Below, piece after piece: positions 1-8,475 of a DNA stretch of 64,000 nt. The DNA lies in NCBI RefSeq assembly GCF_007830545.1, contig NZ_VLLF01000001.1, positions 744,001 to 808,000 on the forward strand. Direction: 5' to 3'. A program made the position numbers and the translations under genes. The stretch's first letter is position 1, and each line of letters starts with the position of its first letter. The notes under the pieces are model-generated. The model was given only the letters and a program-made list of their open reading frames with translations. It did no database searches and was not told the origin of the DNA. This DNA is from Roseibium hamelinense (lineage in GTDB: Bacteria; Pseudomonadota; Alphaproteobacteria; Rhizobiales; Stappiaceae).

Positions 1-1842
1 GAAAAAGCCCTCCACCATCTGTTTGCCGAAGTCATCGACAACTCCATGGATGAGGCCGTTGCCGGACACGCCACGTGGATTGATGTGACCCTCGGTGCCG
101 ACGGGTTCTTGACTGTGACGGACAACGGCCGAGGGATCCCAGTCGACCGGCACCCGAAATTCAAGGACAAATCCGCCCTTGAAGTGATCATGACGACACT
201 GCACGCCGGCGGAAAATTCGATAGCAAGGTGTACGAAACGTCTGGCGGCCTGCACGGCGTCGGAGTCTCCGTCGTCAATGCGCTATCGGAAGAGCTGGTG
301 GTCGAAGTCGCCAAGGCCCGCAAGCTTTACCGCCAAACCTTCCGGCGCGGGATCCCGGATGGCCACCTGGAGCTTGTCGGCGAGACTCAGAACCGCCGGG
401 GCACTTCAGTCCGCTTCAGGCCGGATGCTCAGATTTTCGGGTCAACTGCCGAATTCAAGCCGAGCCGGCTTCTGAAAATGGCCCGCTCAAAAGCCTATCT
501 GTTCGGCGGCGTCGAGATCCGCTGGCACTGCGATCCGGTTCTGATCCAGGAAAAAGACGAAACGCCCGCCGAAGCCGTGTTCCATTTCCCCGGCGGTTTG
601 CGCGACTTCTTGAACGAACGGCTCCAGAAGGAGCGCCGGGTCGTCGATGATGTTTTTGCCAGCAAGACCGCAAAGGCCGGCAGCCATGGCTCCGTTGAAT
701 GGGCGGTGACCTGGTTTGCGGGCGATGGCTTTATAAATTCGTATTGTAACACCGTCCCCACTCCGGAAGGCGGCACCCATGAGGCGGGCCTTCGATATGC
801 ATTGTTGCGTGGACTGAAGGCTTATGGCGAACTGACCAACAACAAGAAGGCATCGCTGATCACTGGCGATGACATTCTGACCTCCGCTGGCGGCATGCTG
901 TCAGTTTTTATCCGCGAGCCGGAATTCGTTGGTCAGACGAAGGACAAGCTTGCCACCAACGAGGCGACCCGGATCACGGAAAACGCCGTCCGCGACGCTT
1001 TCGACCATTGGCTGACGGCCTCCCCCAACCAAGCGAACAAGCTGCTGGAATGGGTGATTGACCGCGCAGAGGAACGTCTGCGGCGGCGGCAGGAGAAGGA
1101 TGTGGCCCGCAAGACCGCAGTCCGTAAGCTCCGCCTGCCCGGTAAGCTTGCCGATTGTTCGGCCAATCAGGCCGAGGGCACCGAACTGTTTATTGTCGAG
1201 GGCGATTCAGCGGGCGGCTCGGCGAAGCAAGCACGCAACAGATCCAATCAGGCAGTTTTGCCGTTGCGCGGCAAAATCCTGAACGTGGCGAATGCCGGCC
1301 GAGAAAAACTTGCAGCGAACCAGCAGCTCGCGGATTTGATCCAAGCACTTGGATGCGGGACCCGCTCCGCCTATCGCGACACTGATCTGCGCTACGAAAA
1401 GATCGTCATCATGACCGATGCCGATGTTGACGGCGCCCACATCGCTTCTCTGCTGATCACTTTTTTTTACAGGGAGATGCCAGAATTGATCCGCAACGGG
1501 CACTTGTTTCTCGCTGTGCCCCCGCTTTACCGGCTGAGCCAGGGTGGCAAGACGTTCTATGCACGTGATGATGCGCACAAGGATGAATTGCTTGCACGCG
1601 AGTTCAAGGGAAAAGGCAAGGTGGAGATCGGAAGATTCAAGGGTTTGGGCGAAATGTTGCCGGCCCAGCTCAAGGAAACCACCATGGACCCGGCAAAGAG
1701 AACCATGCTGCGGGTCAGCGTTTTGGAAGACGCCATCGCCGATACCAACGATGCCGTCGATCGCCTCATGGGCAACAAGCCCGACGCGAGGTTCCGGTTT
1801 ATACAGGAAAATGCCGAATTCGCAGAGGATTTGGACATATAA
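1..1842 (+). CDS. parE: DNA topoisomerase IV subunit B, 5' end outside window
   Basis: This is the ATPase subunit of topoisomerase IV, which with ParC decatenates daughter chromosomes. The reading frame is open from base 1 (first codons read EKALHHLFAEVIDNSMDEA), so the ATG at 46 is internal and a short N-terminal part is missing. Visible are the GHKL ATPase residues (E-x-x-D-N in AEVIDNS, then DNGRGIP), the ATP lid GGLHGVGVSVVNAL, and in the second half the TOPRIM motifs EGDSAGGSAKQ and DADVDGAH. The 613 residues present and the absence of a GyrB-style insertion favour ParE over GyrB. The neighbours do not settle the choice. ParE is likely but was judged by eye. Confidence 0.92.
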   Translation, partial: EKALHHLFAEVIDNSMDEAVAGHATWIDVTLGADGFLTVTDNGRGIPVDRHPKFKDKSALEVIMTTLHAGGKFDSKVYETSGGLHGVGVSVVNALSEELVVEVAKARKLYRQTFRRGIPDGHLELVGETQNRRGTSVRFRPDAQIFGSTAEFKPSRLLKMARSKAYLFGGVEIRWHCDPVLIQEKDETPAEAVFHFPGGLRDFLNERLQKERRVVDDVFASKTAKAGSHGSVEWAVTWFAGDGFINSYCNTVPTPEGGTHEAGLRYALLRGLKAYGELTNNKKASLITGDDILTSAGGMLSVFIREPEFVGQTKDKLATNEATRITENAVRDAFDHWLTASPNQANKLLEWVIDRAEERLRRRQEKDVARKTAVRKLRLPGKLADCSANQAEGTELFIVEGDSAGGSAKQARNRSNQAVLPLRGKILNVANAGREKLAANQQLADLIQALGCGTRSAYRDTDLRYEKIVIMTDADVDGAHIASLLITFFYREMPELIRNGHLFLAVPPLYRLSQGGKTFYARDDAHKDELLAREFKGKGKVEIGRFKGLGEMLPAQLKETTMDPAKRTMLRVSVLEDAIADTNDAVDRLMGNKPDARFRFIQENAEFAEDLDI

Positions 1843-1930
1843 ACCCCAAGCTTGCAAATACCCGGATAATTGACCTTTGGGTCAACATCAGGTAGCCAAC
1901 ATACCGAAGTTAAACACTTGGACATCTTTG

Positions 1931-2722
1931 ATGCTGCGCACGCTTTACAATCTGTTTGACCGCAAAAAGCGGCCGTTGCGGCAACATTCCTTCATTGTGT
2001 TCCGGGACAAGGGACTTGCGTTTGGACGGGTTCCGGGCGATCCCTTCTTGTGGGCCCTGCCCGTGATATCCGCGCTTGATAGCAAGTCTGCAGCTGCATC
2101 GCCCCCTAAATTCAGGGACACCTCCTGCCCGCCGGTCTGGCAAAGCGATATTGAACTGCTCACTGCCCGCGAATTGAAACGCCGCTATCCGGACATGCCT
2201 GTTTTCGCATGTGTGCAGTCTCCAATCGAACGTGTCGTGTCTTGTTATGAGAACGTCATTCTCGGCGACATGCCGCTTACAGCCTATTTTGCGGAAAAGC
2301 GTTTTTCGAAAGACATGTCGATCACCGCGTTCGCGGCGAAGGTCGCCAATTTGCCGGACATGAACGCGGACAATCTGCTGCGAAACCAGACGTCGATCTT
2401 GAACCACCGGAAGCAGCTAGTGCCAGATCTTCTGGTTGACATCGACAGCCCGGATCAGCAGGCAGGCGCATTGTCCCGTCTGCTCAAGGCGCATGGCGTG
2501 AAGATGCCGGCCCTTAAGCGCATTTCCTATTCGGCCCGGCACAATGTGCTGACCGACGAGCTGCTCGATTCCAGTGCTGCCCGCCTGGTTCGCAAGCGCT
2601 ATGCCCGCGATGCCGAGCTCTTCAACATGCCGCTTTATGCGTCCGGAGCAACTCCGAAACCGCTCTCCAGCCGCCCGGTGATGACCAACGCGGTGCAGGC
2701 AGACAGCGCGCCCCGCCTCTAA
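1931..2722 (+). CDS. Sulfotransferase-family-like protein
   Basis: This 263-residue protein resembles the sulfotransferase family 2 group in its middle part. A segment reading SPIERVVSCYENVI matches the R-x-x-x-R/L-V-S-C-Y helix that binds the 3'-phosphate of PAPS, followed by a D-M-S-x-x-x-F pattern. The usual N-terminal P-loop-like PAPS motif is not convincing (GRVPGDPF at about residue 32), so activity is uncertain. No signal peptide or membrane segment is seen. I chose ATG 1931; an in-frame TTG at 1877 would add 18 residues that do not look conserved, and neither start has a strong ribosome site. It stands alone between parE and the helicase. Substrate unknown. Confidence 0.55.
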   Translation: MLRTLYNLFDRKKRPLRQHSFIVFRDKGLAFGRVPGDPFLWALPVISALDSKSAAASPPKFRDTSCPPVWQSDIELLTARELKRRYPDMPVFACVQSPIERVVSCYENVILGDMPLTAYFAEKRFSKDMSITAFAAKVANLPDMNADNLLRNQTSILNHRKQLVPDLLVDIDSPDQQAGALSRLLKAHGVKMPALKRISYSARHNVLTDELLDSSAARLVRKRYARDAELFNMPLYASGATPKPLSSRPVMTNAVQADSAPRL

Positions 2723-2729
2723 CAAACGC

Positions 2730-2750
2730 AGCGGCACTTTCTTTGCCGCT
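2730..2750 (+). terminator. Hairpin after sulfotransferase-like gene
   Basis: A perfect 7-bp stem (AGCGGCA / TGCCGCT, loop CTTTCTT) lies 7 bases past the stop codon and is followed a few bases later by a short T-rich stretch. It fits a weak intrinsic terminator. Confidence 0.5.
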
Positions 2751-2879
2751 TACAGACTTTTCAATATTTAATGTATCCGGCAAAACATTTTTCACTGTTT
2801 GCGGAGCCGTGACTTAGCAGCTCCCTTAGCCATACTGAGCTAAATGACCGAATTTATGCATATTTGGCAGTTACGTCGA

Positions 2880-2907
2880 TTGACTTGACGGGTTTAAAAT
2901 GTAGGGT
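2880..2907 (+). promoter_or_regulatory. Candidate sigma-70 promoter of the DEAD-box helicase
   Basis: TTGACT (2880-2885) is followed after 16 bases by TAGGGT (2902-2907). This would give a leader of about 65 bases before the ATG at 2980. Cold-inducible helicases of this family often have long leaders, but no specific leader element was identified. Confidence 0.4.
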
Positions 2908-2979
2908 GGCCGCGACTTCGTCAGCTGTGTGATGCTGATGACTTCGACCCAATCTTACAAAATCTGGTCAAGCGGCTAC

Positions 2980-4416
2980 ATGTCATTCAATTCACTCGGT
3001 CTTAGCGAGAAAGTCCTCTCTGCGGTGGAAGCTGCAGGTTATACGGAACCAACAGCCATTCAGTCGGGAGCAATTCCACAGGTACTGGAACGGCGCGACG
3101 TATTGGGGATCGCTCAAACCGGCACCGGCAAAACAGCCAGCTTCACTCTCCCAATGCTTACGCTCCTCGAGAAAGGCCGCGCCCGCGCCCGGATGCCGCG
3201 CACGCTGATTCTGGAGCCAACCCGGGAACTTGCTGCTCAGGTCGAAGAAAACTTCGAAAAATACGGCACCAATCACAAACTGAATGTTGCGCTGCTGATC
3301 GGGGGCGTTTCGTTTGCCGAGCAGGACAAGAAGCTTGACCGCGGAACAGATGTCCTGATTGCAACACCAGGCCGCCTGCTGGATCACTTTGAACGTGGCA
3401 AACTGCTGCTCCAAGGTGTCGAGATCCTCGTGATCGACGAAGCCGACCGCATGCTGGACATGGGTTTCATTCCAGACATCGAACGGATCTGCAAACTGAT
3501 CCCTTTCACACGCCAAACCCTGTTTTTCTCGGCCACCATGCCGCCGGAAATCCAGCGCCTGACGGAGACTTTCCTGCAAAATCCGGCGCGAATCGAGGTC
3601 GCGAAAACCTCATCCACTGCAGTGAACGTCAGCCAGCGCCTGAAAGCGTCCGAAAACGTCGACTATGAAAAGCGCGCAGCCTTGCGCGAACTGCTCGAAG
3701 AAGCCGAAGATCTTCAAAACGCGATCGTCTTCTGCAACCGCAAGCGCGATATCTCGACCCTTTTCCGGTCCCTCGAAAAACACGGATACAATGTTGGCTG
3801 CCTGCATGGTGACATGGACCAGCGCACCCGCATGCTGATGCTCGACAATTTCCGAAAGGGCAACATAAAGCTTTTGGTCGCCAGCGACGTGGCCGCACGC
3901 GGGCTGGATATTCCCGAAGTGAGCCATGTGTTCAACTACGATGTGCCGAGCCACGCCGAAGACTATGTACACCGGATCGGCCGGACGGGTCGCGCAGGCC
4001 GCTCAGGCGCCGCTTACACGCTGGTAACTGGAGACGATCAGAAATACCTCAAGGCAATTGAAGAGCTGATTTCCATCGAGATCGAGTGGACCGGCGCGCC
4101 AATAGACTTTGAGGCTGCCGCAGAAGAACGCAAGGCTCGCCGACGCGGTGGCCGCAATGCCAAGTCCGCTTCGTCAAAGAACGGCTCAAGCCGCCGCAAA
4201 GTTGCGGACAATGACGACAAGCAAGAAGCAGCTCCAGCGGTAACGGCTGTGGAAGACGCACCGGCTCCGCAGCGCCGCCGCCCTGCCCGTCAGGCCGCTG
4301 CGCAAAAAAACCAAAAGCCGCGCGCAGCTGCAGACCGGGACGAACCAGCCTTTGGGGCCGGCAGTCATATTCCTGCATTCTTGCTGCGCGAACCTCGGCC
4401 TAAGAAGGCATCTTGA
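2980..4416 (+). CDS. rhlE: DEAD-box ATP-dependent RNA helicase, RhlE-like
   Basis: An RNA-unwinding helicase with a role in ribosome assembly or mRNA turnover, probably most needed in the cold. In order it shows the Q-motif (PTAIQ), Walker A AQTGTGKT (residues 45-52), PTRELAAQ, TPGRL, the DEAD box in VIDEADRML (153-156), SAT, ARGLDIP and HRIGRTGRAG. The last roughly 100 residues are a basic, low-complexity Ala/Arg/Lys-rich tail typical of RhlE proteins, which binds RNA non-specifically. The preferred start is ATG 2980 (MSFNSLGLSEKVL), where family similarity begins; a GTG at 2929 would add 17 unrelated residues. It has its own promoter and is monocistronic. RhlE is the best family guess; other DEAD-box subfamilies are possible. 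Confidence 0.9.
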   Translation: MSFNSLGLSEKVLSAVEAAGYTEPTAIQSGAIPQVLERRDVLGIAQTGTGKTASFTLPMLTLLEKGRARARMPRTLILEPTRELAAQVEENFEKYGTNHKLNVALLIGGVSFAEQDKKLDRGTDVLIATPGRLLDHFERGKLLLQGVEILVIDEADRMLDMGFIPDIERICKLIPFTRQTLFFSATMPPEIQRLTETFLQNPARIEVAKTSSTAVNVSQRLKASENVDYEKRAALRELLEEAEDLQNAIVFCNRKRDISTLFRSLEKHGYNVGCLHGDMDQRTRMLMLDNFRKGNIKLLVASDVAARGLDIPEVSHVFNYDVPSHAEDYVHRIGRTGRAGRSGAAYTLVTGDDQKYLKAIEELISIEIEWTGAPIDFEAAAEERKARRRGGRNAKSASSKNGSSRRKVADNDDKQEAAPAVTAVEDAPAPQRRRPARQAAAQKNQKPRAAADRDEPAFGAGSHIPAFLLREPRPKKAS

Positions 4417-4480
4417 TACGGGTTCCCAGCCAATTGTGACAGGCTTAACCGGACCTTAAATCTTCCAGTAGAATTGTATT

Positions 4481-4523
4481 GGTCGAGCAAGCTGCCGTGT
4501 GGGGCGGCTAGGCACGCTCGACC
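4481..4523 (+). promoter_or_regulatory. Strong stem-loop in the leader of the diguanylate cyclase gene
   Basis: Perfect outer arms GGTCGAGC (4481-4488) and GCTCGACC (4516-4523) enclose a second near-perfect stem (AGCTGCC / GGCGGCT). The structure ends only a few bases before the presumptive ribosome site (GGGA near 4527) of the ATG at 4537. No T-run follows, so it looks like a translation-control or mRNA-stability element rather than a terminator. Function is inferred. Confidence 0.4.
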
Positions 4524-4536
4524 AGTGGGATTCTAA

Positions 4537-5592
4537 ATGGCCGAAGATGAAGATCATAAGCGGACGATTGTGTACGGCGAGTCCGCGCTCTCCTACATCA
4601 AACGGAATACGTTGCCTGCGTATCCCCGTTCATATGAGCTTTGGTACACATACTCCGCTGGATACAACCACGGTCTCAATCGGGCCGTCAATGAGATTTT
4701 GAAAGACAAAGGCCGGGTCAGCTCTGAAGAAATGCTGGCGGTTTACGGAAAGTTCTTGTCTCCCAACCGCTTGGGCGACCGGCTCGATGAAGTTGGCTCG
4801 AAAGTTTCGAGGGAAGTCGAAGATCTGGTCAACGCGCTCAAGCTGAGTGCGGATGCCACATCGGACTATGGTGACGTGCTCGAGAGAGCCGGTCAGAAGC
4901 TTAAAAAGCTGAAAGACCCGGAAAAGCTTCAAATCTTCATGACCCACCTCATGAAGTCGACCCACACGGCTGTGGCGTCCAACCGGCAGCTCGAAACACA
5001 GCTTCTGGAGTCAAAGCGGCAAATCGAGAATCTTCAGGCCAATCTCGAAGCAATTCGGTACGAATCACTGACCGATGAGCTGACCACCTTGTCCAATCGC
5101 AAACATTTCGACGCGACGCTGGAGCGGAGTTTGGCTCATGCGGAAGACAACAACTCGTCTTTCGCACTGCTTTTGACCGATATCGACCACTTCAAGAAAT
5201 TCAACGATACCTATGGCCACCAGACCGGCGATCAGGTTCTTCGGCTGGTCGCCCTTGCGGTCAAGCAAAACGTCAAGAGCCACGATTCGGCGTGCCGGTA
5301 CGGCGGTGAGGAATTCGCGATCATTTTGCCGATGACAGACCTGGATGAAGCAAAGTCGATTGCAGAAAAAATCCGCAAGTCTGTCATGTCGAAGGAACTG
5401 GTCAAGCGGTCCACCGGCGAAAATCTTGGCCGCATTACAATCTCCATCGGGATTTCGATCTACCGCCCAGGCGACAGCACGCATTCCATCGTGGCGCGGG
5501 CGGACGAGGCGATGTATGCCGCCAAACACGGCGGGCGCAACATGGTCAAAACCGAAAAAGACCTTTCAGACGACCAGATCGCCGTCTCCTAA
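4537..5592 (+). CDS. GGDEF-domain diguanylate cyclase
   Basis: A cytoplasmic protein of 351 residues that should make cyclic di-GMP from two GTP. The C-terminal half is a GGDEF domain with active-site GGEEF at residues 256-260, a metal-binding aspartate in LLTDIDHFKKFNDTYGH and the family's DEAMYAAKHGGRN ending. The N-terminal ~170 residues are helical with a likely coiled coil just before the GGDEF domain (about 140-175) and carry no recognised sensory domain. The inhibitory I-site position, five residues before GGEEF, reads K-S-H-D instead of R-x-x-D, so product inhibition may be weak. Its ATG is preceded by a stable stem-loop. Convergent with tenA. Confidence 0.9.
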   Translation: MAEDEDHKRTIVYGESALSYIKRNTLPAYPRSYELWYTYSAGYNHGLNRAVNEILKDKGRVSSEEMLAVYGKFLSPNRLGDRLDEVGSKVSREVEDLVNALKLSADATSDYGDVLERAGQKLKKLKDPEKLQIFMTHLMKSTHTAVASNRQLETQLLESKRQIENLQANLEAIRYESLTDELTTLSNRKHFDATLERSLAHAEDNNSSFALLLTDIDHFKKFNDTYGHQTGDQVLRLVALAVKQNVKSHDSACRYGGEEFAIILPMTDLDEAKSIAEKIRKSVMSKELVKRSTGENLGRITISIGISIYRPGDSTHSIVARADEAMYAAKHGGRNMVKTEKDLSDDQIAVS

Positions 5593-5604
5593 ACGATCCT
5601 ACCC

Positions 5605-5631
5605 AAAGCCGTGCAGTTTCACACCGGCTTT
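5605..5631. terminator. Shared hairpin between diguanylate cyclase and tenA
   Basis: Arms AAAGCCG (5605-5611) and CGGCTTT (5625-5631) lie between two convergent stop codons, with a pyrimidine-rich stretch on the plus side and an A-rich stretch on the other. It fits a weak bidirectional terminator. Confidence 0.45.
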
Positions 5632-5634
5632 CTC

Positions 5635-6297
5635 TCAAGACGCTTCAAGGCCCATCTGCCAAAAATCCGCCTCAAGCTGGCTCGCCTTGGCAAACAGCTT
5701 TCGTAAACGCGGAACACGCGCCTCGGTCAGATAGACACCAGCGGTCGCGTCAATCCACGCGCCGAATTCTGCTGCCAAATTCTGGTAGGTCGATCCGGAA
5801 TATTCTTCGATCCAACGCTTATACGGATTGCCGTCGAGCGTTTGGCCATGTTTTTCGGCGAGGCCTTTGCCAATCTCGGCATAGCCGATGATGCACGGAG
5901 CAAGCGCAACCTGCAGGTCGAGCAAATCACCTGCCATGCCCGCCTCGAGGACAAACCGGGTATAGGCAATGGTCTGGGCCGCTTCCGGCGCGTTTTCAAT
6001 ATCTTCGCGGCTCATGCCCCAGGATGCGCACAATTCCAGATGCAGATCCAGTTCCACATCCATAATCGCCTTCACGCCCTCGAGCGATTGACGCATGTCC
6101 TGAGGTGTCGGGCTTTTGTAAATGCCGAGCGCATAGGCCCGGGCAAATTGGATGAGAAAAAGGTAGTCCTGAACCAGATAGTGCCGGAACGACGATTTCG
6201 GCAACTCGCCGGTGCCGAGTTCATGGACGAATTGGTGCTCGACATACGAGGCCCAATCGCCAGAGGCGTCTGCCTTCAAACGTGAAAAAAGGTGCAA
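5635..6297 (-). CDS. tenA: TenA-family thiaminase II / thiamine salvage hydrolase
   Basis: TenA enzymes hydrolyse thiamine breakdown products (aminopyrimidines) so the pyrimidine can be reused for thiamine synthesis. The 220-residue length is typical. Residues matching the Bacillus TenA active site are visible: D44 in QDYLF, C135 in LAPCIIGYAEIG and a glutamate near the C-terminus (E209, SQLEADFW). The aromatic YxxW segments are also in place. It lies 27 bases behind the Fe-S gene sufA on the same strand and may be read through from the suf operon. No TPP riboswitch is seen in the short gap, in line with operon expression. A transcription-enhancer role, once proposed for TenA, is unlikely. 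Confidence 0.88.
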   Translation of the reverse strand: MHLFSRLKADASGDWASYVEHQFVHELGTGELPKSSFRHYLVQDYLFLIQFARAYALGIYKSPTPQDMRQSLEGVKAIMDVELDLHLELCASWGMSREDIENAPEAAQTIAYTRFVLEAGMAGDLLDLQVALAPCIIGYAEIGKGLAEKHGQTLDGNPYKRWIEEYSGSTYQNLAAEFGAWIDATAGVYLTEARVPRLRKLFAKASQLEADFWQMGLEAS

Positions 6298-6324
6298 AGC
6301 ATCCCCTTGAGATGTGCCGTTTTG

Positions 6325-6702
6325 TTACTGGCTCAGACTGGCCGGATTTGCAGCCTGAAGAGAGACAGACTCGCCGCACCCGCACGCAGATACTTCGTTC
6401 GGGTTCTTGAAAACGAAACCGGAGCGGAATTTGGTCACCTCGAAATCAACCTCGGTTCCAAGCAGGAACAGCATGGCAGACGGCTCGACGAACACCTTAG
6501 CGCCCTTATCTTCGACAAGGTCATCGCCTGGCTTATGTTCACCGACGAGATCCATGGTGTACTCCATGCCCGCACAGCCGCCTTTCTTGATGCCAAGTCG
6601 CAATCCAATGGCATCCTTGTCTGAATTCTCGATAAGCTCACGCACGCGCTCAGCAGCAGCGTCGGTCAAGGTCATTACCTGAAATTTCCGGGCAGCGGTC
6701 AT
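6325..6702 (-). CDS. sufA: A-type Fe-S carrier protein (SufA/IscA/ErpA family)
   Basis: A-type carriers receive clusters from the SufBCD scaffold and pass them to target apoproteins. From the chosen start the protein has 125 residues with the three conserved cysteines at C43 (GGCAGMEY), C107 and C109 (ACGCGES), which bind the cluster or iron. I chose ATG at 6702-6700 because AGAGGA sits just upstream and similarity begins there; a longer reading from 6768 adds 22 residues without support. It is the last suf gene, followed by tenA. Which of sufA, iscA or erpA is the true orthologue cannot be decided by eye; the operon context favours sufA. Confidence 0.88.
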   Translation of the reverse strand: MTAARKFQVMTLTDAAAERVRELIENSDKDAIGLRLGIKKGGCAGMEYTMDLVGEHKPGDDLVEDKGAKVFVEPSAMLFLLGTEVDFEVTKFRSGFVFKNPNEVSACGCGESVSLQAANPASLSQ

Positions 6703-6795
6703 CACATCCTCTGATGTCAAAGGCCAAGGGCTTTTGAACTTGATATAGGAATTCAGGTTAAGCGTCAAAAGGGGAAGCGCGCCCGCGCCCGTTAA

Positions 6796-7191
6796 TCAGT
6801 ACCAGTTAAGGGCGACTTTCGCTTCATCTGACATCCGGTCCGGGGTCCAAGGCGGGTCAAACACCATATCGACATTAACCGGCCCAACCCCTGCGACAGA
6901 GGCGACAGCGTTTTCCACCCACCCCGGCATTTCACCGGCAACCGGGCACCCCGGTGCGGTCAGGGTCATATCAATATTGATCGACCGGTCGTCTTCGATA
7001 TCAACTTTATAAATCAGGCCCAGCTCATAGATATCGCACGGAATTTCCGGGTCATAGACGGTCTTGAGCGCGCCGATGATATCGGTTGTCAACTGCTCCA
7101 GTTCCGCCTGAGGGATCGCGCTTTTGCCGGTCACCTCAGCCTGAAGTTCTTCCCCGGCTTCATTGTGATCGATGGTCGTTGAGTTTTCCAT
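6796..7191 (-). CDS. sufT: SUF-associated MIP18/DUF59 protein SufT
   Basis: A small cytoplasmic Fe-S assembly helper of the MIP18 (DUF59) family, thought to help mature Fe-S proteins under high demand. Of 131 residues, the first ~30 are a variable acidic extension. The rest is the family core: VYDPEIPCDIYELGLIYKV, then TLTAPGCPV with the conserved cysteine, and a C-terminal FDPPWTPDRMSDEAK segment. The gene is 12 bases behind sufS and upstream of sufA, the usual order in alphaproteobacterial suf operons. The role is inferred from family and operon position. Confidence 0.88.
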   Translation of the reverse strand: MENSTTIDHNEAGEELQAEVTGKSAIPQAELEQLTTDIIGALKTVYDPEIPCDIYELGLIYKVDIEDDRSINIDMTLTAPGCPVAGEMPGWVENAVASVAGVGPVNVDMVFDPPWTPDRMSDEAKVALNWY

Positions 7192-7203
7192 CGCTGGTGT
7201 TCC

Positions 7204-8460
7204 TTACCCCAAAAATCCCTGGGCCTTGATCAACGCGGCGTGGAGCGCATCCACTTCCGCACGGGTGTTGTAAAGACCGAAGCTCGCCCGACATGTAGAT
7301 GTCACGCCGTATTTTGCCAAGAGTGGCTGGGCGCAGTGTGTGCCCGCACGCACAGCGACGCCGGAGCGGTCAATGATTGTTGCCACATCATGTGCATGAG
7401 CGCCCTGCAATTCAAAGGACACGATAGCACCCTTGTCCGGCGCGGTGCCGAAAATCCGCAAGGAATTGATCTCCGACAGCCTCTGATGCGCATAGTCGCG
7501 CAAATCGGCCTCGTGACGCGCAATGTTGTCCCGTCCAACCGCCTCCATATAGTCGAGGGCGGCACCAAGCCCAATCGCCTGAACGATCGGCGGAGTTCCC
7601 GCCTCAAAACGATGCGGCGGATCGTTATACGTGACGACATCCTCGGTCACATCGAGGATCATCTCGCCGCCGCCGTTGAACGGCTGCATCTGCTTCAGCA
7701 GCTCGGACCTGGCCCACAACACGCCGATCCCCGACGGTCCATATACCTTGTGGCCGGTGAAGCAGTAGAAATCACAGCCCAGATCCTGCACATCGACATT
7801 CATGTGGACCGCGGACTGACTGCCGTCGACCAGAACAGGAATACCGCGCTCATGGGCGATCCGGCATACCTCCTTGATCGGCACCACGGTACCGAGCACG
7901 TTGGACATATGCGTGATCGCGACGAGTTTGGTCTTCTCGTTCAAAGCCTCAGCAAACGCCTCCAGGTCGAACGAACCGTCCTCTCGGACATAAACCCATT
8001 TCAAAACCGCGCCCTTGCGCTCGCGGTAGAAGTGCCAAGGAACGATGTTTGAATGATGCTCCATGATCGACAGAACGATCTCATCGCCCTCCGCGATCCG
8101 GTCTGCACCAAACCCGTGAGACACAAGGTTTATCGCCTCGGTGGTGCCCTTCGTGAAGACGATCTCGTCGACACTGGGGGCGTTGAGGAAACGGCGCACC
8201 TTCTCGCGCGCAGCCTCATAATTGTCAGTCGCCGTGTTCGACAGGAAGTGCAAACCGCGATGCACGTTGGCATATTCTTCAGAATACGCCTTGCTCACGG
8301 CATCGATGACCGCCTGCGGCTTTTGCGCTGAAGCACCATTATCAAGATAGACAAGCGGTTTGCCATAGACCTCGCGCGCAAGGATTGGGAAATCCTTGCG
8401 GATGGCTTCAACATCGTATTCCGTGGCAGCCTGTTCAGGCATCGCAGTTGCAACCGTCAT
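7204..8460 (-). CDS. sufS: Group II cysteine desulfurase SufS
   Basis: A PLP enzyme that takes sulfur from cysteine and delivers it as persulfide to the SufBCD scaffold. The 418 residues include the PLP-binding lysine K238 in FTGHKVYGPSG, the preceding cofactor residues (EHHSNIVPW, DGSQSAVH) and the persulfide-forming C376 in RAGTHCAQPLL, the RxGxxCAxP pattern of the SufS group. SufS normally needs a partner, SufE or SufU, to accept sulfur; none is encoded in this operon. Lies between sufD and sufT. Assignment is firm. Confidence 0.95.
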   Translation of the reverse strand: MTVATAMPEQAATEYDVEAIRKDFPILAREVYGKPLVYLDNGASAQKPQAVIDAVSKAYSEEYANVHRGLHFLSNTATDNYEAAREKVRRFLNAPSVDEIVFTKGTTEAINLVSHGFGADRIAEGDEIVLSIMEHHSNIVPWHFYRERKGAVLKWVYVREDGSFDLEAFAEALNEKTKLVAITHMSNVLGTVVPIKEVCRIAHERGIPVLVDGSQSAVHMNVDVQDLGCDFYCFTGHKVYGPSGIGVLWARSELLKQMQPFNGGGEMILDVTEDVVTYNDPPHRFEAGTPPIVQAIGLGAALDYMEAVGRDNIARHEADLRDYAHQRLSEINSLRIFGTAPDKGAIVSFELQGAHAHDVATIIDRSGVAVRAGTHCAQPLLAKYGVTSTCRASFGLYNTRAEVDALHAALIKAQGFLG

Positions 8461-8475
8461 TCCGGCGCTGCTCCT

